From positions 13,708 through 77,707 of the forward strand of contig DASVDH010000089.1 in NCBI GenBank assembly GCA_036381195.1: a stretch of 64,000 nucleotides of DNA, in the 5' to 3' direction. Made by a program: the position numbers and the translations under genes. How positions within the stretch are numbered: the first letter of the stretch is position 1; every line of letters begins with the position of its first letter. This document shows, one piece after another, positions 49,479 to 57,953 of the stretch. This stretch comes from RSA9 sp036381195. Lineage in GTDB: Bacteria > Gemmatimonadota > Gemmatimonadetes > Longimicrobiales > RSA9. The notes under the pieces are model-generated. The model was given only the letters and a program-made list of their open reading frames with translations, made no database searches and was not told where the DNA came from.

Positions 49479-51131
49479 TCAGCGGCCGTTCCCGGCCGCC
49501 GGGCCGCCCAGCGACCAATCCGCGATGCTCACGAACTCGCCGCGCGGATCCATGACCACGCCGCGCACGGCGCGGCTCGCGCCGGCGAGCTCGTCCAGCC
49601 AGAACATGAAGGTGAACGGCTGCTCCTGGTTGAGCAACTCGGTGAACTCCGCCCAGATCTCGCGCGCCCGCTCCGGATCGGTCTCGGCCGCGCCCGCCTC
49701 GATCAAGCTGTCGGCGCGCGGATTCGCGAACGAGCTGCGGTTCGCCGAGCGCGGCACGTCCGCCCAGCGCGAGTGGAACAGCGCGGCCGGCGCGGACGCG
49801 ACCTGGAAATTGTCCAGTACCCAGTTGCTCAGCACGGCGTCGAAGTCGCGCGCGCGGTGCTGCGTGAGCAGCGTCTGGAACTCCAGCGCGCGCACCTGCG
49901 CGTCCACCCCGACGGCCCTGAGCTGGCCCTGCACGACGCTCACCACGTTCCGGTTCAGCGGGGCATCGCTGCTGAGCAGCGTGAAGCGCAAGGGCCGGCC
50001 CGCCGCGTTCTCGCGGATGCCATCCCCGTTCCGGTCCGTCCAGCCCGCGGAGTCGAGGAGCTGCGCGGCCCGCTGCGGGTCGTACGGCAGCGGCTGCACG
50101 GCTTCCGGGTACAGCGGCGACCACGGCGGGATCGTGCTCACGGCCGGCCGGCCGTACCCCTCGAGGAGCGCGGCGATGATCTCCTGCCGGTCGATGGCCA
50201 GCGTCATGGCGCGGCGCACGCGCGCGTCCGTGAACGGCTCGCGGCGCGTGTTCCAGCCGATGAAGTATACCGTGCGGCTGGGGAACGAGAACAGCTCCAG
50301 GTTCGGGCTCGCCTCGATCCGTGCGGCCTGGTCCGGGACGACCGGGATGTCCACGTGCAGGCCGCCCGTGAGCAGCTCGGTCAGGAGCGTGGCGGGTTCG
50401 GGCACGACGCGGAACACCAGCCGCTCGAGCGCCGGCGGCCCACCCAGCGCCTCGGGGAAGTCCGGGTTGCGCTCCAGCACCAGCCGGTCGTTGGCGCGCC
50501 ACTCCACGAAGCGGTACGGCCCGCTGCCCACCGGGTTGCGGTTGAACGGCGCGTTGCGGAGGTCCGCGGGCGCCACGCCCTCGAGCAGGTGCCGCGGCAC
50601 GGGCGCCCACCAGAAGTCCTCGAGTGCCTGCGCGTGCGGCCGGACGAAGTCGAAGCGCACGGTGTAGCTGTCCACCACCTCCGCGCGCGCCACCTCGCTG
50701 ATGTAGGCCGACCCGATGAGGGAGGCGGTCGCCGGATCCTTCGCCAGGTCGAAGGTGAACTTCACGTCCTCTGCCGTGACCGGCCGGCCGTCGTGCCAGC
50801 GCACGTCCCGGCGCAGCCGGAATACCACGCCCGTGTCCCCGAGCAGCTCCCAGGACTCGGCGAGGTACGGCCGGACCTCGAGATCCTCGTCGTACTGCAC
50901 GAGCGGGGTGAACAGCGCGTACTTGATGATCTCGTCCGTGTACTGGTCAGTGTTGGTGATCGGGTTGAAGCCGCCGAAGTCCGCGCGCATCCCGACGATC
51001 ACCGTGCCGCCCGCGGGCGGCGCGCCCGCGTCGCGGCCGCAGGCCGCAGCGAGCAGTGCCGCGAGCAGCGGCACGAGGTGAAACGCCCCGCGCCGGGAGC
51101 GTACGACGACATCTGCGATCCGACCGCGCAT
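49479..51131 (-). CDS. dppA: Peptide-binding lipoprotein (SBP family 5)
   Basis: 550 residues; periplasmic receptor for oligopeptides or other large solutes. The lipobox (LLAAACG) is at about residue 31. Family pattern: YAESW-type LAESWELLGDTGVVFRLRRDVRW, DVKFTFDLAKDP, NPVGSGPYRFVEW and FTDARVRRAMTLAIDRQEII. It also contains a DRNGDGIRENAAG calcium-like loop, which is common in this family. GGAGG precedes ATG 51131. It starts 12 bases after the LipM-like gene and precedes dppB by 28 bases. Confidence 0.94.
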   Translation of the reverse strand: MRGRIADVVVRSRRGAFHLVPLLAALLAAACGRDAGAPPAGGTVIVGMRADFGGFNPITNTDQYTDEIIKYALFTPLVQYDEDLEVRPYLAESWELLGDTGVVFRLRRDVRWHDGRPVTAEDVKFTFDLAKDPATASLIGSAYISEVARAEVVDSYTVRFDFVRPHAQALEDFWWAPVPRHLLEGVAPADLRNAPFNRNPVGSGPYRFVEWRANDRLVLERNPDFPEALGGPPALERLVFRVVPEPATLLTELLTGGLHVDIPVVPDQAARIEASPNLELFSFPSRTVYFIGWNTRREPFTDARVRRAMTLAIDRQEIIAALLEGYGRPAVSTIPPWSPLYPEAVQPLPYDPQRAAQLLDSAGWTDRNGDGIRENAAGRPLRFTLLSSDAPLNRNVVSVVQGQLRAVGVDAQVRALEFQTLLTQHRARDFDAVLSNWVLDNFQVASAPAALFHSRWADVPRSANRSSFANPRADSLIEAGAAETDPERAREIWAEFTELLNQEQPFTFMFWLDELAGASRAVRGVVMDPRGEFVSIADWSLGGPAAGNGR

Positions 51132-51142
51132 CCGGGCCTCCG

Positions 51143-52021
51143 TCAACAGCGCCAGGTCCACGCGTCCGCTGAGAAGTGCGCCACGAGCCGGCCGGCGCGC
51201 TCGCGTTCGGCGCGGGACAGTTCGCCGGGCGCAAGACGAATGCCGAGCGCCGCCTCGAACCCCGCGCACAGCGCGGCGACGAGCTCGGCGGGATCCGGCC
51301 GGCGGCCGAGCGCCGCCGCGAGCGTCGCGGGGGCGGGCGGCAGCGGGCCGGCCAGGAGCTCCGCGACGAGGGCCTGGTCGCCCTCGAGCAGGAGCGAGCC
51401 GTGCTGGAGGATGGTGCGGCGCTCGACGCGCTGCGCGCTGCCGACCAGCTTCCGCCCGGCCACCACCACCTCTCCCGGTGCGGGCGCCTGGAAGCAGGAC
51501 GGCGCCGCCGCGCGCAGCGCGCCTCCCGCTGTGGCGACTGCGGCGGGCGCGTCCGCGGACCCCGCGCCTGGCTGCGATGCGGCGGACAGGCCGTGATTCC
51601 GTGCGGCCCCCGCGAGGGCGCCCGCGGCCCACGGCGGCGCGGAGGGCGCGAGCTCCGCCTCCAGCCCGAGCTCGCGCAGCCCGGCCATCAACGCGCGGTT
51701 CAGCGCCCGGTAGGTCTCGCGGGGCGTGCCGAGCGCGCCCACGGGCAACGCCACGGCATAGGTCAGCTCGCGGTCGTGCAGGACGGCGAGGCCGCCGGTC
51801 GGCCGACGCACGATGTCCACCCCGCGGCGCGCGGCGGCGGCCCGGTCGCACAGTCCCCGCGCCGGCTGGTTCCGGCCGAACGAGAGGCAGGCCGGCCGCC
51901 AACGATAAAAGCGGAGGGCCGGCCGACCCCCCGCCTGCACGCTCTCAAGCAGCGCCTGATCGATCGCCATGTTGGCGGGGCCGGGGCGCGCGACGGCATC
52001 ATCGATCAGCCGCCAGACCAT
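51143..52021 (-). CDS. Lipoate-protein ligase / octanoyltransferase (LipM-like)
   Basis: 292 residues. FYRWRPACLSFGRNQPA and RRPTGGLAVLH match the LplA/LipM fold. PSCFQAP followed by VVVAGRKLVGSAQ places a Cys where LipM has its acyl-enzyme cysteine, so an octanoyltransferase acting on GcvH is likely, rather than an ATP-using ligase. A Gly/Ala-rich insert lies at about 120-155. It overlaps the gcvPB 3' end by 16 bases, fitting its job of attaching octanoyl/lipoyl groups to the GcvH encoded upstream. Confidence 0.85.
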   Translation of the reverse strand: MVWRLIDDAVARPGPANMAIDQALLESVQAGGRPALRFYRWRPACLSFGRNQPARGLCDRAAAARRGVDIVRRPTGGLAVLHDRELTYAVALPVGALGTPRETYRALNRALMAGLRELGLEAELAPSAPPWAAGALAGAARNHGLSAASQPGAGSADAPAAVATAGGALRAAAPSCFQAPAPGEVVVAGRKLVGSAQRVERRTILQHGSLLLEGDQALVAELLAGPLPPAPATLAAALGRRPDPAELVAALCAGFEAALGIRLAPGELSRAERERAGRLVAHFSADAWTWRC

Positions 52022-53490
52022 CGCACATCCGGCTGACGTGCCGCACGCCCCTCGTCCAGCCGCCGGACGGGCGTGGTGTGCGGCGCGCTCGTGACCACCT
52101 CCGGCGTCTCCGCCGCCTCGCGCGCGATCTTGAGCATCGCGTCCACGAACCGGTCGAGCTCCTCGAGCGTCTCCGTCTCCGTCGGCTCGATCATCAGCGC
52201 TTCCGGCACGATGAGCGGGAAGTAGATCGTGGGCGCGTGCACGCCGAAGTCGAGCAGGCGCTTCGCCACGTCCATCGTCTTTACGCCGTACCGCTTGAGC
52301 GGCGTGGCGCTGAACACGGACTCGTGCAGCCCGGGCCCGTAGGGCAGATCGTAGGTGCCCTTGAGCCGCGCGCTGAGGTACGCGTTGTTCAGGACCGCGC
52401 CCTCGGCCGTCTCGCGGATGCCGCCCGCGCCCAGCATGCGGATGTAGGTGAGCGCGCGCACGTGCATCCCGAAGTTGCCCATGAAGCCGTGCACCTTGCC
52501 GATCGTTTGCGGGCGGTCCCAGTCGCGGCGGTAGCGGTCGCCCTCCTTCACGATCACCGGGACCGGCAGGAACGGCTCCAGCGCTGCCTTCACGCCCACC
52601 GGCCCTGCGCCCGGGCCGCCGCCGCCGTGCGGCGTGGTGAACGTCTTGTGCAGGTTGAAGTGCATGATGTCGAAGCCCATGTCCCCCGGCCGGGCGATGC
52701 CCATCAGCGCGTTCAGGTTCGCGCCGTCCATGTACATGAGCCCACCGGCCTCGTGGACCAGTGCAGCGATCTCGCCGATCCGCCGCTCGAACTTGCCCAG
52801 CGTGTTCGGATTCGTCACCATGAAGCCGGCCACGTCCTCGTCCAGCGCGGCCTCCAGCTCGCCGAGGTCCACCAGCCCCTCGCCGTTGGACTTCAGCGTG
52901 ACGACGCGGAAGCCCGCCAGCGCCACGGTGGCCGGGTTCGTGCCGTGCGCCGCGTCCGGGATCAGGACCTTGTGCCGCGGCCGGCCGCGCGCCGCGTGGT
53001 ACGCGCGCATCATGAACACCGCGGTCAGCTCGCCGTGCGCGCCGGCGGCCGGCTGCAGCGTGACGGCGTCCATGCCCGAGATCTCGGCCAGCGCCTGCTG
53101 CAGCTCGTATTGCACGGCCAGCGCGCCCTGCACCGCGTCCCCGGGCGCGAGCGGGTGCACGCCGGCGAAGCCGGGCAGCCGCGCCATCTCCTCGTTGATC
53201 TTCGGGTTGTACTTCATCGTACACGACCCGAGCGGATAGAAGCCCCGGTCCACGTGGTGGTTGCGGATCGAGAGCTCGATGTAGTGGCGAACCACCTCGT
53301 GCTCGGGCACTTCCGGCAGGGCGGGCGGCTCCTCGCGCAGCAGCTCGCGCGGCAGCAGTTCCGCCGGCTCGCGCTGCGGGGCATCGCCCCGGGGCACGGC
53401 AACGCCCGGCCGCCCCGGGCGCGACCGCTCGAAGAGCAGCGGCGGGACGGCATCGCGCAGCGGGAACGGCGGTCTATCCTTGCCTGGCAT
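52006..53490 (-). CDS. gcvPB: Glycine dehydrogenase (decarboxylating) subunit 2
   Basis: 494 residues; with GcvPA forms the PLP enzyme that decarboxylates glycine and loads the aminomethyl group on GcvH. The PLP lysine is Lys282 in NLHKTFTTPHGGGGPG. HVDRGFYPLGSCTMKYNPK and PAAGAHGELTAVFMMRAYH are typical subunit-2 sequences. It carries about 60 low-complexity residues at the start. Separated from gcvPA by an MBL-fold gene, unusual for this pair. Confidence 0.96.
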   Translation of the reverse strand: MPGKDRPPFPLRDAVPPLLFERSRPGRPGVAVPRGDAPQREPAELLPRELLREEPPALPEVPEHEVVRHYIELSIRNHHVDRGFYPLGSCTMKYNPKINEEMARLPGFAGVHPLAPGDAVQGALAVQYELQQALAEISGMDAVTLQPAAGAHGELTAVFMMRAYHAARGRPRHKVLIPDAAHGTNPATVALAGFRVVTLKSNGEGLVDLGELEAALDEDVAGFMVTNPNTLGKFERRIGEIAALVHEAGGLMYMDGANLNALMGIARPGDMGFDIMHFNLHKTFTTPHGGGGPGAGPVGVKAALEPFLPVPVIVKEGDRYRRDWDRPQTIGKVHGFMGNFGMHVRALTYIRMLGAGGIRETAEGAVLNNAYLSARLKGTYDLPYGPGLHESVFSATPLKRYGVKTMDVAKRLLDFGVHAPTIYFPLIVPEALMIEPTETETLEELDRFVDAMLKIAREAAETPEVVTSAPHTTPVRRLDEGRAARQPDVRWSGG

Positions 53491-53580
53491 CCTGAGTCAG
53501 CTCCCTCTTTCGGTCGTCGGGCGCCGCGGCAGGGTGGCGGCTCGATGGCGCCTCGTTCCGCTGCCGCGGGACCCGCCCGG

Positions 53581-54267
53581 CTAGAACTCGAGCGCCTCCC
53601 CCGGCCGGAGGATCGCCACGCGTGCCCGGTCGCCCACGCTCCGGGCGAACTCCTCCGGATCCTGCCGGATGAGGTCGAACGTGTTGTAGTGCATCGGGAC
53701 GACGATGCGCGGCTCGATGAACTCGACGGCGCGCACCGCGTCTTCCGGGCCCATGGTGTAGTTGTCGCCGATCGGCAGCAGCGCCACGTCCACCCTGCCC
53801 TTGAGGAGCTGCATGTCCGTGATCAGCGCGGTGTCCCCGGCGTGATAGAGGCGCTTGTCCCCGAGGTCCACCCACCAGCCCGCCGGCATCGTGGTGAACG
53901 CGCCCTCGTCATCCCCCGCCACCGTCGGCCCGTGCAGCGCCGGCGTCATCTTGGCGTAGCCGAACGGGAACCGGTAGCCGCCGCCGATGCTCATTCCGTG
54001 CGCCTTCTGCACGCCCATGGACTGGGCGAACGCCGTGATCTCGTACGTGCTGATCAGCGTGGCGCCCGTCTTCTTGGCCAGCGGGATGGCGTCCGCGAAG
54101 TGGTCGAAGTGGCCATGGCTGACCAGGATGAAGTCCAGGTCCTGGACCTCGTCCGTACCGATGTCCGCCACGGGGTTCTCGTCGAGCCACGGGTCGAACA
54201 TCAGCCGCGCGCCCGCGTCCGTGACGAGCGTGAAGCAAGCGTGGCCGTGCCAGGTGAGTCGAGCCAT
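53581..54267 (-). CDS. Metallo-beta-lactamase-fold hydrolase (UPF0173-like)
   Basis: 228 residues. The metal site is complete: HGH near residue 7-9 and SHGHFDHF (His51, His53, Asp55, His56), then HAGDTAL and VVPMHYNTFD at the C-terminus. UPF0173 proteins are metal-dependent hydrolases of uncertain substrate. AAGGGAGG precedes the ATG. It sits between gcvPA and gcvPB on the same strand, so it may be cotranscribed with glycine cleavage; the reason is unknown. Confidence 0.9.
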   Translation of the reverse strand: MARLTWHGHACFTLVTDAGARLMFDPWLDENPVADIGTDEVQDLDFILVSHGHFDHFADAIPLAKKTGATLISTYEITAFAQSMGVQKAHGMSIGGGYRFPFGYAKMTPALHGPTVAGDDEGAFTTMPAGWWVDLGDKRLYHAGDTALITDMQLLKGRVDVALLPIGDNYTMGPEDAVRAVEFIEPRIVVPMHYNTFDLIRQDPEEFARSVGDRARVAILRPGEALEF

Positions 54268-54292
54268 GTGCGCCTCCCTTGGCCTGTCGGGT

Positions 54293-55636
54293 TCAGCTCG
54301 CGAGTGCCTCGACCAGCCGGTCGATCTCCTCCTTGCTGCGCTTCTCGGTGACGGCCACGAGCAGGCCGTCCGGGATGCCGGTCACGTCCCGGAAGCGATC
54401 GAGCGCGATGCCGGCCAGGATGCCCCTGCGCCGCGCGGCCCCGATCAGCTCGCGGGCCGGCCGCTCCGTGCGCAGCGCGAACTCCTTGAAGAAGGGGCCT
54501 CCCGGGAACAGCGGCGCGATCCCGTCCAGCGCGGTCAGCCGCTCGAAGGCGTAGTGCGCCCCGCGCAGCGAGGCCTCGGCGACCTGCCGGAGCCCCTGAC
54601 GCCCCACCAGGGCGAGATAGAGGGTGGCCGCGAGCGCGTTGAGCGCCTGGTTCGTGCAGATGTTCGACGTCGCCTTCTCCCGCCGGATGTGCTGCTCGCG
54701 CGTCTGCAGCGTGAGCACGAAGCCGCGCCGGCCGTGCTGGTCCACGGTCGCGCCCGCGATGCGGCCGGGCATGTGCCGCACGAACTGCTGTCGGCAGGCG
54801 AACAGGCCGAGCCCGGGTCCGCCGAAGCTCATGGCGTTGCCCAGCCCCTGCCCCTCGCCCACGGCGATGTCCGCGCCGCAGTCGCCGGGCGAGCGCAGCA
54901 GCGCCAGACTGATGGGGTCGAAGACCGCGATGAGCAGCGCGCCGGCGGCATGGGCCACGTCCGCGGCGACGGCCCAGTCCTCGATCACGCCGAAGAAGTT
55001 CGGGCTCTGCACGATCACGGCGGCCGTGTCGTCACGGACGGCGGCGCGCAGCGCCTCCGGCTCGAGCCGGCCGTCTGGGCCGCACGAGATCGTGCGCAGC
55101 TCGAGGCCCACCCCCGCGTTGTACGTCTCGAGCACGCGCCGGTAGTGGGGGTGCAGGCTGCCGGCGACGGCGACGGCCGGCCGGGCACCACGGGTGATGC
55201 CACGCGCCATGAGCATCGCCTCGGCGGTCGCGCTGGCGCCGTCGTACATGGACGCGTTGGCGACGTCGAGGCCGGTCAGCTCGCAGATCAGACTCTGGAA
55301 CTCGTAGATGACCTGGAGCGTGCCCTGGCTCACCTCGGGCTGGTAGGGCGTGTAGGCGGTATAGAATTCGGAGCGGCGGAGGATCGCATCCACCGCCGCC
55401 GGTACGTAATGGTCGTAGACGCCGCCGCCCGCGAAGCAGACGAGGGACTCGTTGGCAGCCGCCCGCTCCGAGAGCAGCCGCGCGGCCTCCCACTCGGAGA
55501 GCGGGGGCGGCAGGTCCAGCGGTCGGTCCAGCAGGTATTCGCGGGGGATCTGGGAAAAGAGGTCCGCGACCGACTGCACGCCGATCACGTCCAACATCCG
55601 GCGGACATCTTCGGGGCTGTGCGGGACGTAGCTCAT
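54293..55636 (-). CDS. gcvPA: Glycine dehydrogenase (decarboxylating) subunit 1
   Basis: 447 residues; non-catalytic-lysine half of the split P protein. MSYVPHSPEDVRRMLDVIG is the usual start, followed by AYTPYQPEVSQGTLQVIYEF, MYDGASATAEAMLMA and EKATSNICTNQALNALAA. The ATG overlaps the gcvH stop (ATGA). The C-terminal residues (SKEEIDRLVEAL) are standard. Confidence 0.96.
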   Translation of the reverse strand: MSYVPHSPEDVRRMLDVIGVQSVADLFSQIPREYLLDRPLDLPPPLSEWEAARLLSERAAANESLVCFAGGGVYDHYVPAAVDAILRRSEFYTAYTPYQPEVSQGTLQVIYEFQSLICELTGLDVANASMYDGASATAEAMLMARGITRGARPAVAVAGSLHPHYRRVLETYNAGVGLELRTISCGPDGRLEPEALRAAVRDDTAAVIVQSPNFFGVIEDWAVAADVAHAAGALLIAVFDPISLALLRSPGDCGADIAVGEGQGLGNAMSFGGPGLGLFACRQQFVRHMPGRIAGATVDQHGRRGFVLTLQTREQHIRREKATSNICTNQALNALAATLYLALVGRQGLRQVAEASLRGAHYAFERLTALDGIAPLFPGGPFFKEFALRTERPARELIGAARRRGILAGIALDRFRDVTGIPDGLLVAVTEKRSKEEIDRLVEALAS

Positions 55637-56031
55637 TCCGACGATTCGCCGATGTGCGCCGCGTATTCCGCTGCGCCCAGGAGCGAATCCAGCTCGCTCT
55701 CGTCGGCGATCCGCAGCTTGATCATCCACCCCTCGCCGTAGGGGTCGCTGTTGACGAGGGCCGGATCGTCGTCGAGCGCCGTGTTCACCTCAACCACCTC
55801 GCCGGCCACCGGGCAGTAGAGGTCGCTCACCGCCTTCACCGCTTCCACCGTGCCGAACGGCTCCATGCGGGCGAAGCGGCTGCCCTCCTCCGGGAGCTCG
55901 ACGTAGACGATGTCGCCGAGCTCACCCTGTGCGTAATCCGTGATGCCGACCTGATAGACGCCTTCTTCGCCCGTCGGTTTCAGGTACTCGTGCTCTTCCG
56001 TGTAGAGCAGGTCCGGCGGGATCTCGGCCAT
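55633..56031 (-). CDS. gcvH: Glycine cleavage system H protein
   Basis: 132 residues; lipoyl carrier that shuttles the aminomethyl group between P, T and L proteins. The lipoylated Lys66 is in VEAVKAVSD, and SDPYGEGWMIKLR is the family C-terminal motif. CGGAGG precedes the ATG. It leads the gcvH-gcvPA-MBL-gcvPB-lipM unit from a clear promoter. No glycine-riboswitch-like structure is seen in its short leader. Confidence 0.97.
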   Translation of the reverse strand: MAEIPPDLLYTEEHEYLKPTGEEGVYQVGITDYAQGELGDIVYVELPEEGSRFARMEPFGTVEAVKAVSDLYCPVAGEVVEVNTALDDDPALVNSDPYGEGWMIKLRIADESELDSLLGAAEYAAHIGESSE

Positions 56032-56086
56032 GGTGCCTCCGTGCGCGAACCCGTGGCTCCGTTGTCACTCGATCACTTGGCGGCTG

Positions 56087-56115
56087 ACAATAGAGCGGCC
56101 CTTCGGGGGCGTCAA
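56087..56115 (-). promoter_or_regulatory. Promoter of the glycine cleavage operon
   Basis: Minus strand: TTGACG (56115-56110), 17-base spacer, TATTGT (56092-56087). Transcription would begin near 56080, about 50 bases before the gcvH ATG. Confidence 0.6.
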
Positions 56116-56134
56116 GGTGGTGCGGCGTCGCGCG

Positions 56135-56389
56135 TCAAGGCGCGGGAGGCGGCGTGGCGGTGGACGGCGACTCGGGGTCGGGAAGGCCATGGAGCCGCCG
56201 CAGGATGCCGGTCAGGCGGCGCAACTCGGCCTCGACCAGGCGCAGGGTCCGGCGCGCCTCGTGCTCCTCCAGGACCGGCTCGTCGAGGGCGAGCTGGACG
56301 TGGCCGAGCGCGGCGCTGAGGGGGTTGCTCGCGTCGTGGCGCACCTGACGGACGAGCGCGAGCAGCTCGTGATAGCTGGCCTGGTCCAT
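56135..56389 (-). CDS. Stand-alone histidine-kinase dimerisation (HisKA-like) domain
   Basis: 84 residues. VRQVRHDASNPLSAALGHVQ (11-30) matches the H-box of sensor kinases, with His18 as the putative phospho-acceptor, then a second helix EARRTLRLVEAELRRLTGIL. There is no ATP-binding domain and no sensor domain. It could be a phosphotransfer protein, an inhibitor, or a kinase remnant. The ATG follows TATACT by six bases with no Shine-Dalgarno, suggesting a leaderless mRNA. No response regulator gene lies nearby. Confidence 0.65.
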   Translation of the reverse strand: MDQASYHELLALVRQVRHDASNPLSAALGHVQLALDEPVLEEHEARRTLRLVEAELRRLTGILRRLHGLPDPESPSTATPPPAP

Positions 56390-56395
56390 GGGCGG

Positions 56396-56425
56396 AGTAT
56401 AGGGCCACGCTGAATCCGGGGGCAA
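56396..56425 (-). promoter_or_regulatory. Promoter of the HisKA-like gene, probably leaderless
   Basis: Minus strand: TTGCCC (56425-56420), 18-base spacer, TATACT (56401-56396), then six bases and the ATG. It is the clearest leaderless arrangement in the window. Confidence 0.6.
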
Positions 56426-56560
56426 GCGATGGCGCGGGAACCTTCCCGCTGCGCCGGAGTACGGAGCGAGGCCCGCGCGTCCGTGCGTGGGCGGGGCCGG
56501 GCGGCGTGACCCCAGGCGGCACGGCGCCCGGACCGCGGGACCGAGGGCCCGCTGGTGTCC

Positions 56561-56659
56561 ATGCCCGATCGTCCACTCAACCGAGGAGGTGATCCCTTGT
56601 CCAGTACGAGTCCTGTCCGCGACCTGACACGGGCAAGCGATCGCCGCATCGGCGCATAG
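56561..56659 (+). CDS. Possible small ORF with near-perfect ribosome binding site
   Basis: The 384-base gap 56390-56773 holds no normal gene. On the plus strand GGAGGTGATCC (56585-56595), an exact match to the 16S anti-Shine-Dalgarno end, lies six bases (from GGAGGT) before a TTG at 56597 that opens a 20-residue frame (MSSTSPVRDLTRASDRRIGA). In the same frame ATG 56561 would give 32 residues. No homolog is recognised. Chance cannot be excluded. Confidence 0.25.
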   Translation: MPDRPLNRGGDPLSSTSPVRDLTRASDRRIGA

Positions 56660-56773
56660 CCGATTCGCAGACGCGACCTCCTGTCCGCGCCGACTCGGTG
56701 CCGTGGCGGCATCGCGTCGGGTCGCGGCAGACGCCTCGAACGCCGCCGGGACCACGGTGCCGGCGGCGTTCGG

Positions 56774-57691
56774 TCATCTCGTGGCCAGCAGCAGGCGGAG
56801 CTCGGCAGGGACGTCGAGGCCGGCACGCAGTTGCTCGATCTCCGCGGGCGTGCGTAACCCGGCCTCGGTCACGACGCCGGCGAAGAAGGAGAGCGGCGTC
56901 GCCTCGAAGTAGCGGTTCCAGATGGTGACGCCGGGCGGCGGATCCGGCCAGACCTCGGCGCCCGGTCGGTCGTCGTCCACGGGCTGCGGCACGCCGCACG
57001 GCAGGATCTTGGTGGTGTCGGCGAGCGCGTAGATGGGGATGCCGGCGCTGCGGGCTGCCTGGGCGGCGAGGCGGGTGCCGATCTTGTTGACGACGCCGAG
57101 GTCGCCGATCGAGTCTGCCCCCGTGAGCACCAGGTCGCAGCCGCGGATGACGGCAGCGGCGGCGGCATCCACGGCGATGGTGACGCGCACGCCGGCGGCG
57201 GCGAGGGCGGCGGCGAGGGAGCGACCCTCGAGGTGGGGTCGGCCTTCGAGGCACACGACGTCGAAGGAGCGGCGCCTGGCGGCCTCGAGCAGTGCCGCCC
57301 GGACGGTGGACGACGCGGAGAGCGTGAGCAGGCGGCCGCCCGCCGGCACGAGGCCCTCCGCGCGCGCGGCGGCTTCGCGCGCGGCCTGCTGGAGGCGCTC
57401 GCTGAAGCGGTGCAGGGCGCGGCGGGCCTCCTCGCGTGCTTGCTGAACCGAAGCCGTCCCGGAGGCGGCGCGGAGCACCACGCTCGCGAGCGCGAGCAGG
57501 GGCGCCATGGAGGGTTGCGCCTCGAGCGTGCGGGCCGCGAGCTGACAGAGCGCGGCGCGGAAGGATTCCACGTCAGCGGCGCCGTCGTCGGCGAGCGCCT
57601 CCTCGAACAGCGCGACGGCATCCTGCGCGAGCTCCGCCGCGCCTCCGTGTACATCGGCGCGCAGCGCTGCGACCCGTGCGTCGGCATCCAT
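56774..57691 (-). CDS. eIF-2B / ribose-1,5-bisphosphate isomerase / MtnA-like family protein
   Basis: 305 residues. The C-terminal Rossmann-type core has LTLSASSTVRAALLEAARR, LEGRPHLEGRSLAAAL, the active-site-like TGADSIGDLGVVNKIGT and GIPIYALADTTKI. These match the eIF-2B alpha/RBPI/MtnA superfamily, which isomerises sugar phosphates in bacteria. The N-terminal 110 residues are helical. Pathway unknown. The ATG follows TAGATT by eight bases without a ribosome site, so its mRNA may be leaderless. Confidence 0.8.
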   Translation of the reverse strand: MDADARVAALRADVHGGAAELAQDAVALFEEALADDGAADVESFRAALCQLAARTLEAQPSMAPLLALASVVLRAASGTASVQQAREEARRALHRFSERLQQAAREAAARAEGLVPAGGRLLTLSASSTVRAALLEAARRRSFDVVCLEGRPHLEGRSLAAALAAAGVRVTIAVDAAAAAVIRGCDLVLTGADSIGDLGVVNKIGTRLAAQAARSAGIPIYALADTTKILPCGVPQPVDDDRPGAEVWPDPPPGVTIWNRYFEATPLSFFAGVVTEAGLRTPAEIEQLRAGLDVPAELRLLLATR

Positions 57692-57699
57692 GGCGGGGA

Positions 57700-57727
57700 A
57701 ATCTAGGCCCGCGGCCCGGCGCGTCAA
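57700..57727 (-). promoter_or_regulatory. Promoter of the eIF-2B-like gene, probably leaderless
   Basis: Minus strand: TTGACG (57727-57722), 16-base spacer, TAGATT (57705-57700), eight bases, ATG. The spacer is one base short of optimum. Confidence 0.5.
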
Positions 57728-57891
57728 ATCCGTGGCCGCCCGGCCGCGAGCGGGGGCCGGCGCGCCGACGCCGCGGGATCGCGGGCGTGGCGGCCGGCGC
57801 GATGCAGGCGGAGCGCGCCCCGCGCTGCCGGGTAGGAGGATCTGCCAGGCGGGGCGCGCGCGGGTCTCTGGCTCGCGCCTGGCGCACGACG

Positions 57892-57897
57892 TACAAT
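57892..57897 (+). promoter_or_regulatory. Candidate -10 box of the acyl-CoA dehydrogenase operon
   Basis: TACAAT, five of six consensus bases, 56 bases before ATG 57954. No good -35 is seen at 16-18 bases. Confidence 0.35.
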
Positions 57898-57953
57898 TGC
57901 CACGCTCTCGCGCGCGCAGGCGGATTCCGTCCCGGAAGGAGCTCGACCCGACC

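Noticed and set aside
51478..54351. 957-codon plus-strand frame opposite gcvPB and its neighbours
   Set aside because: Spans several real minus-strand genes and has shadow composition.
56032..56134. Possible glycine riboswitch before gcvH
   Set aside because: The transcribed leader is only about 50 bases, too short for a glycine aptamer.
56585..56595. GGAGGTGATCC as a 16S rRNA fragment
   Set aside because: Only this 11-base match to the complement of the 16S 3' end exists; no other rRNA sequence flanks it.
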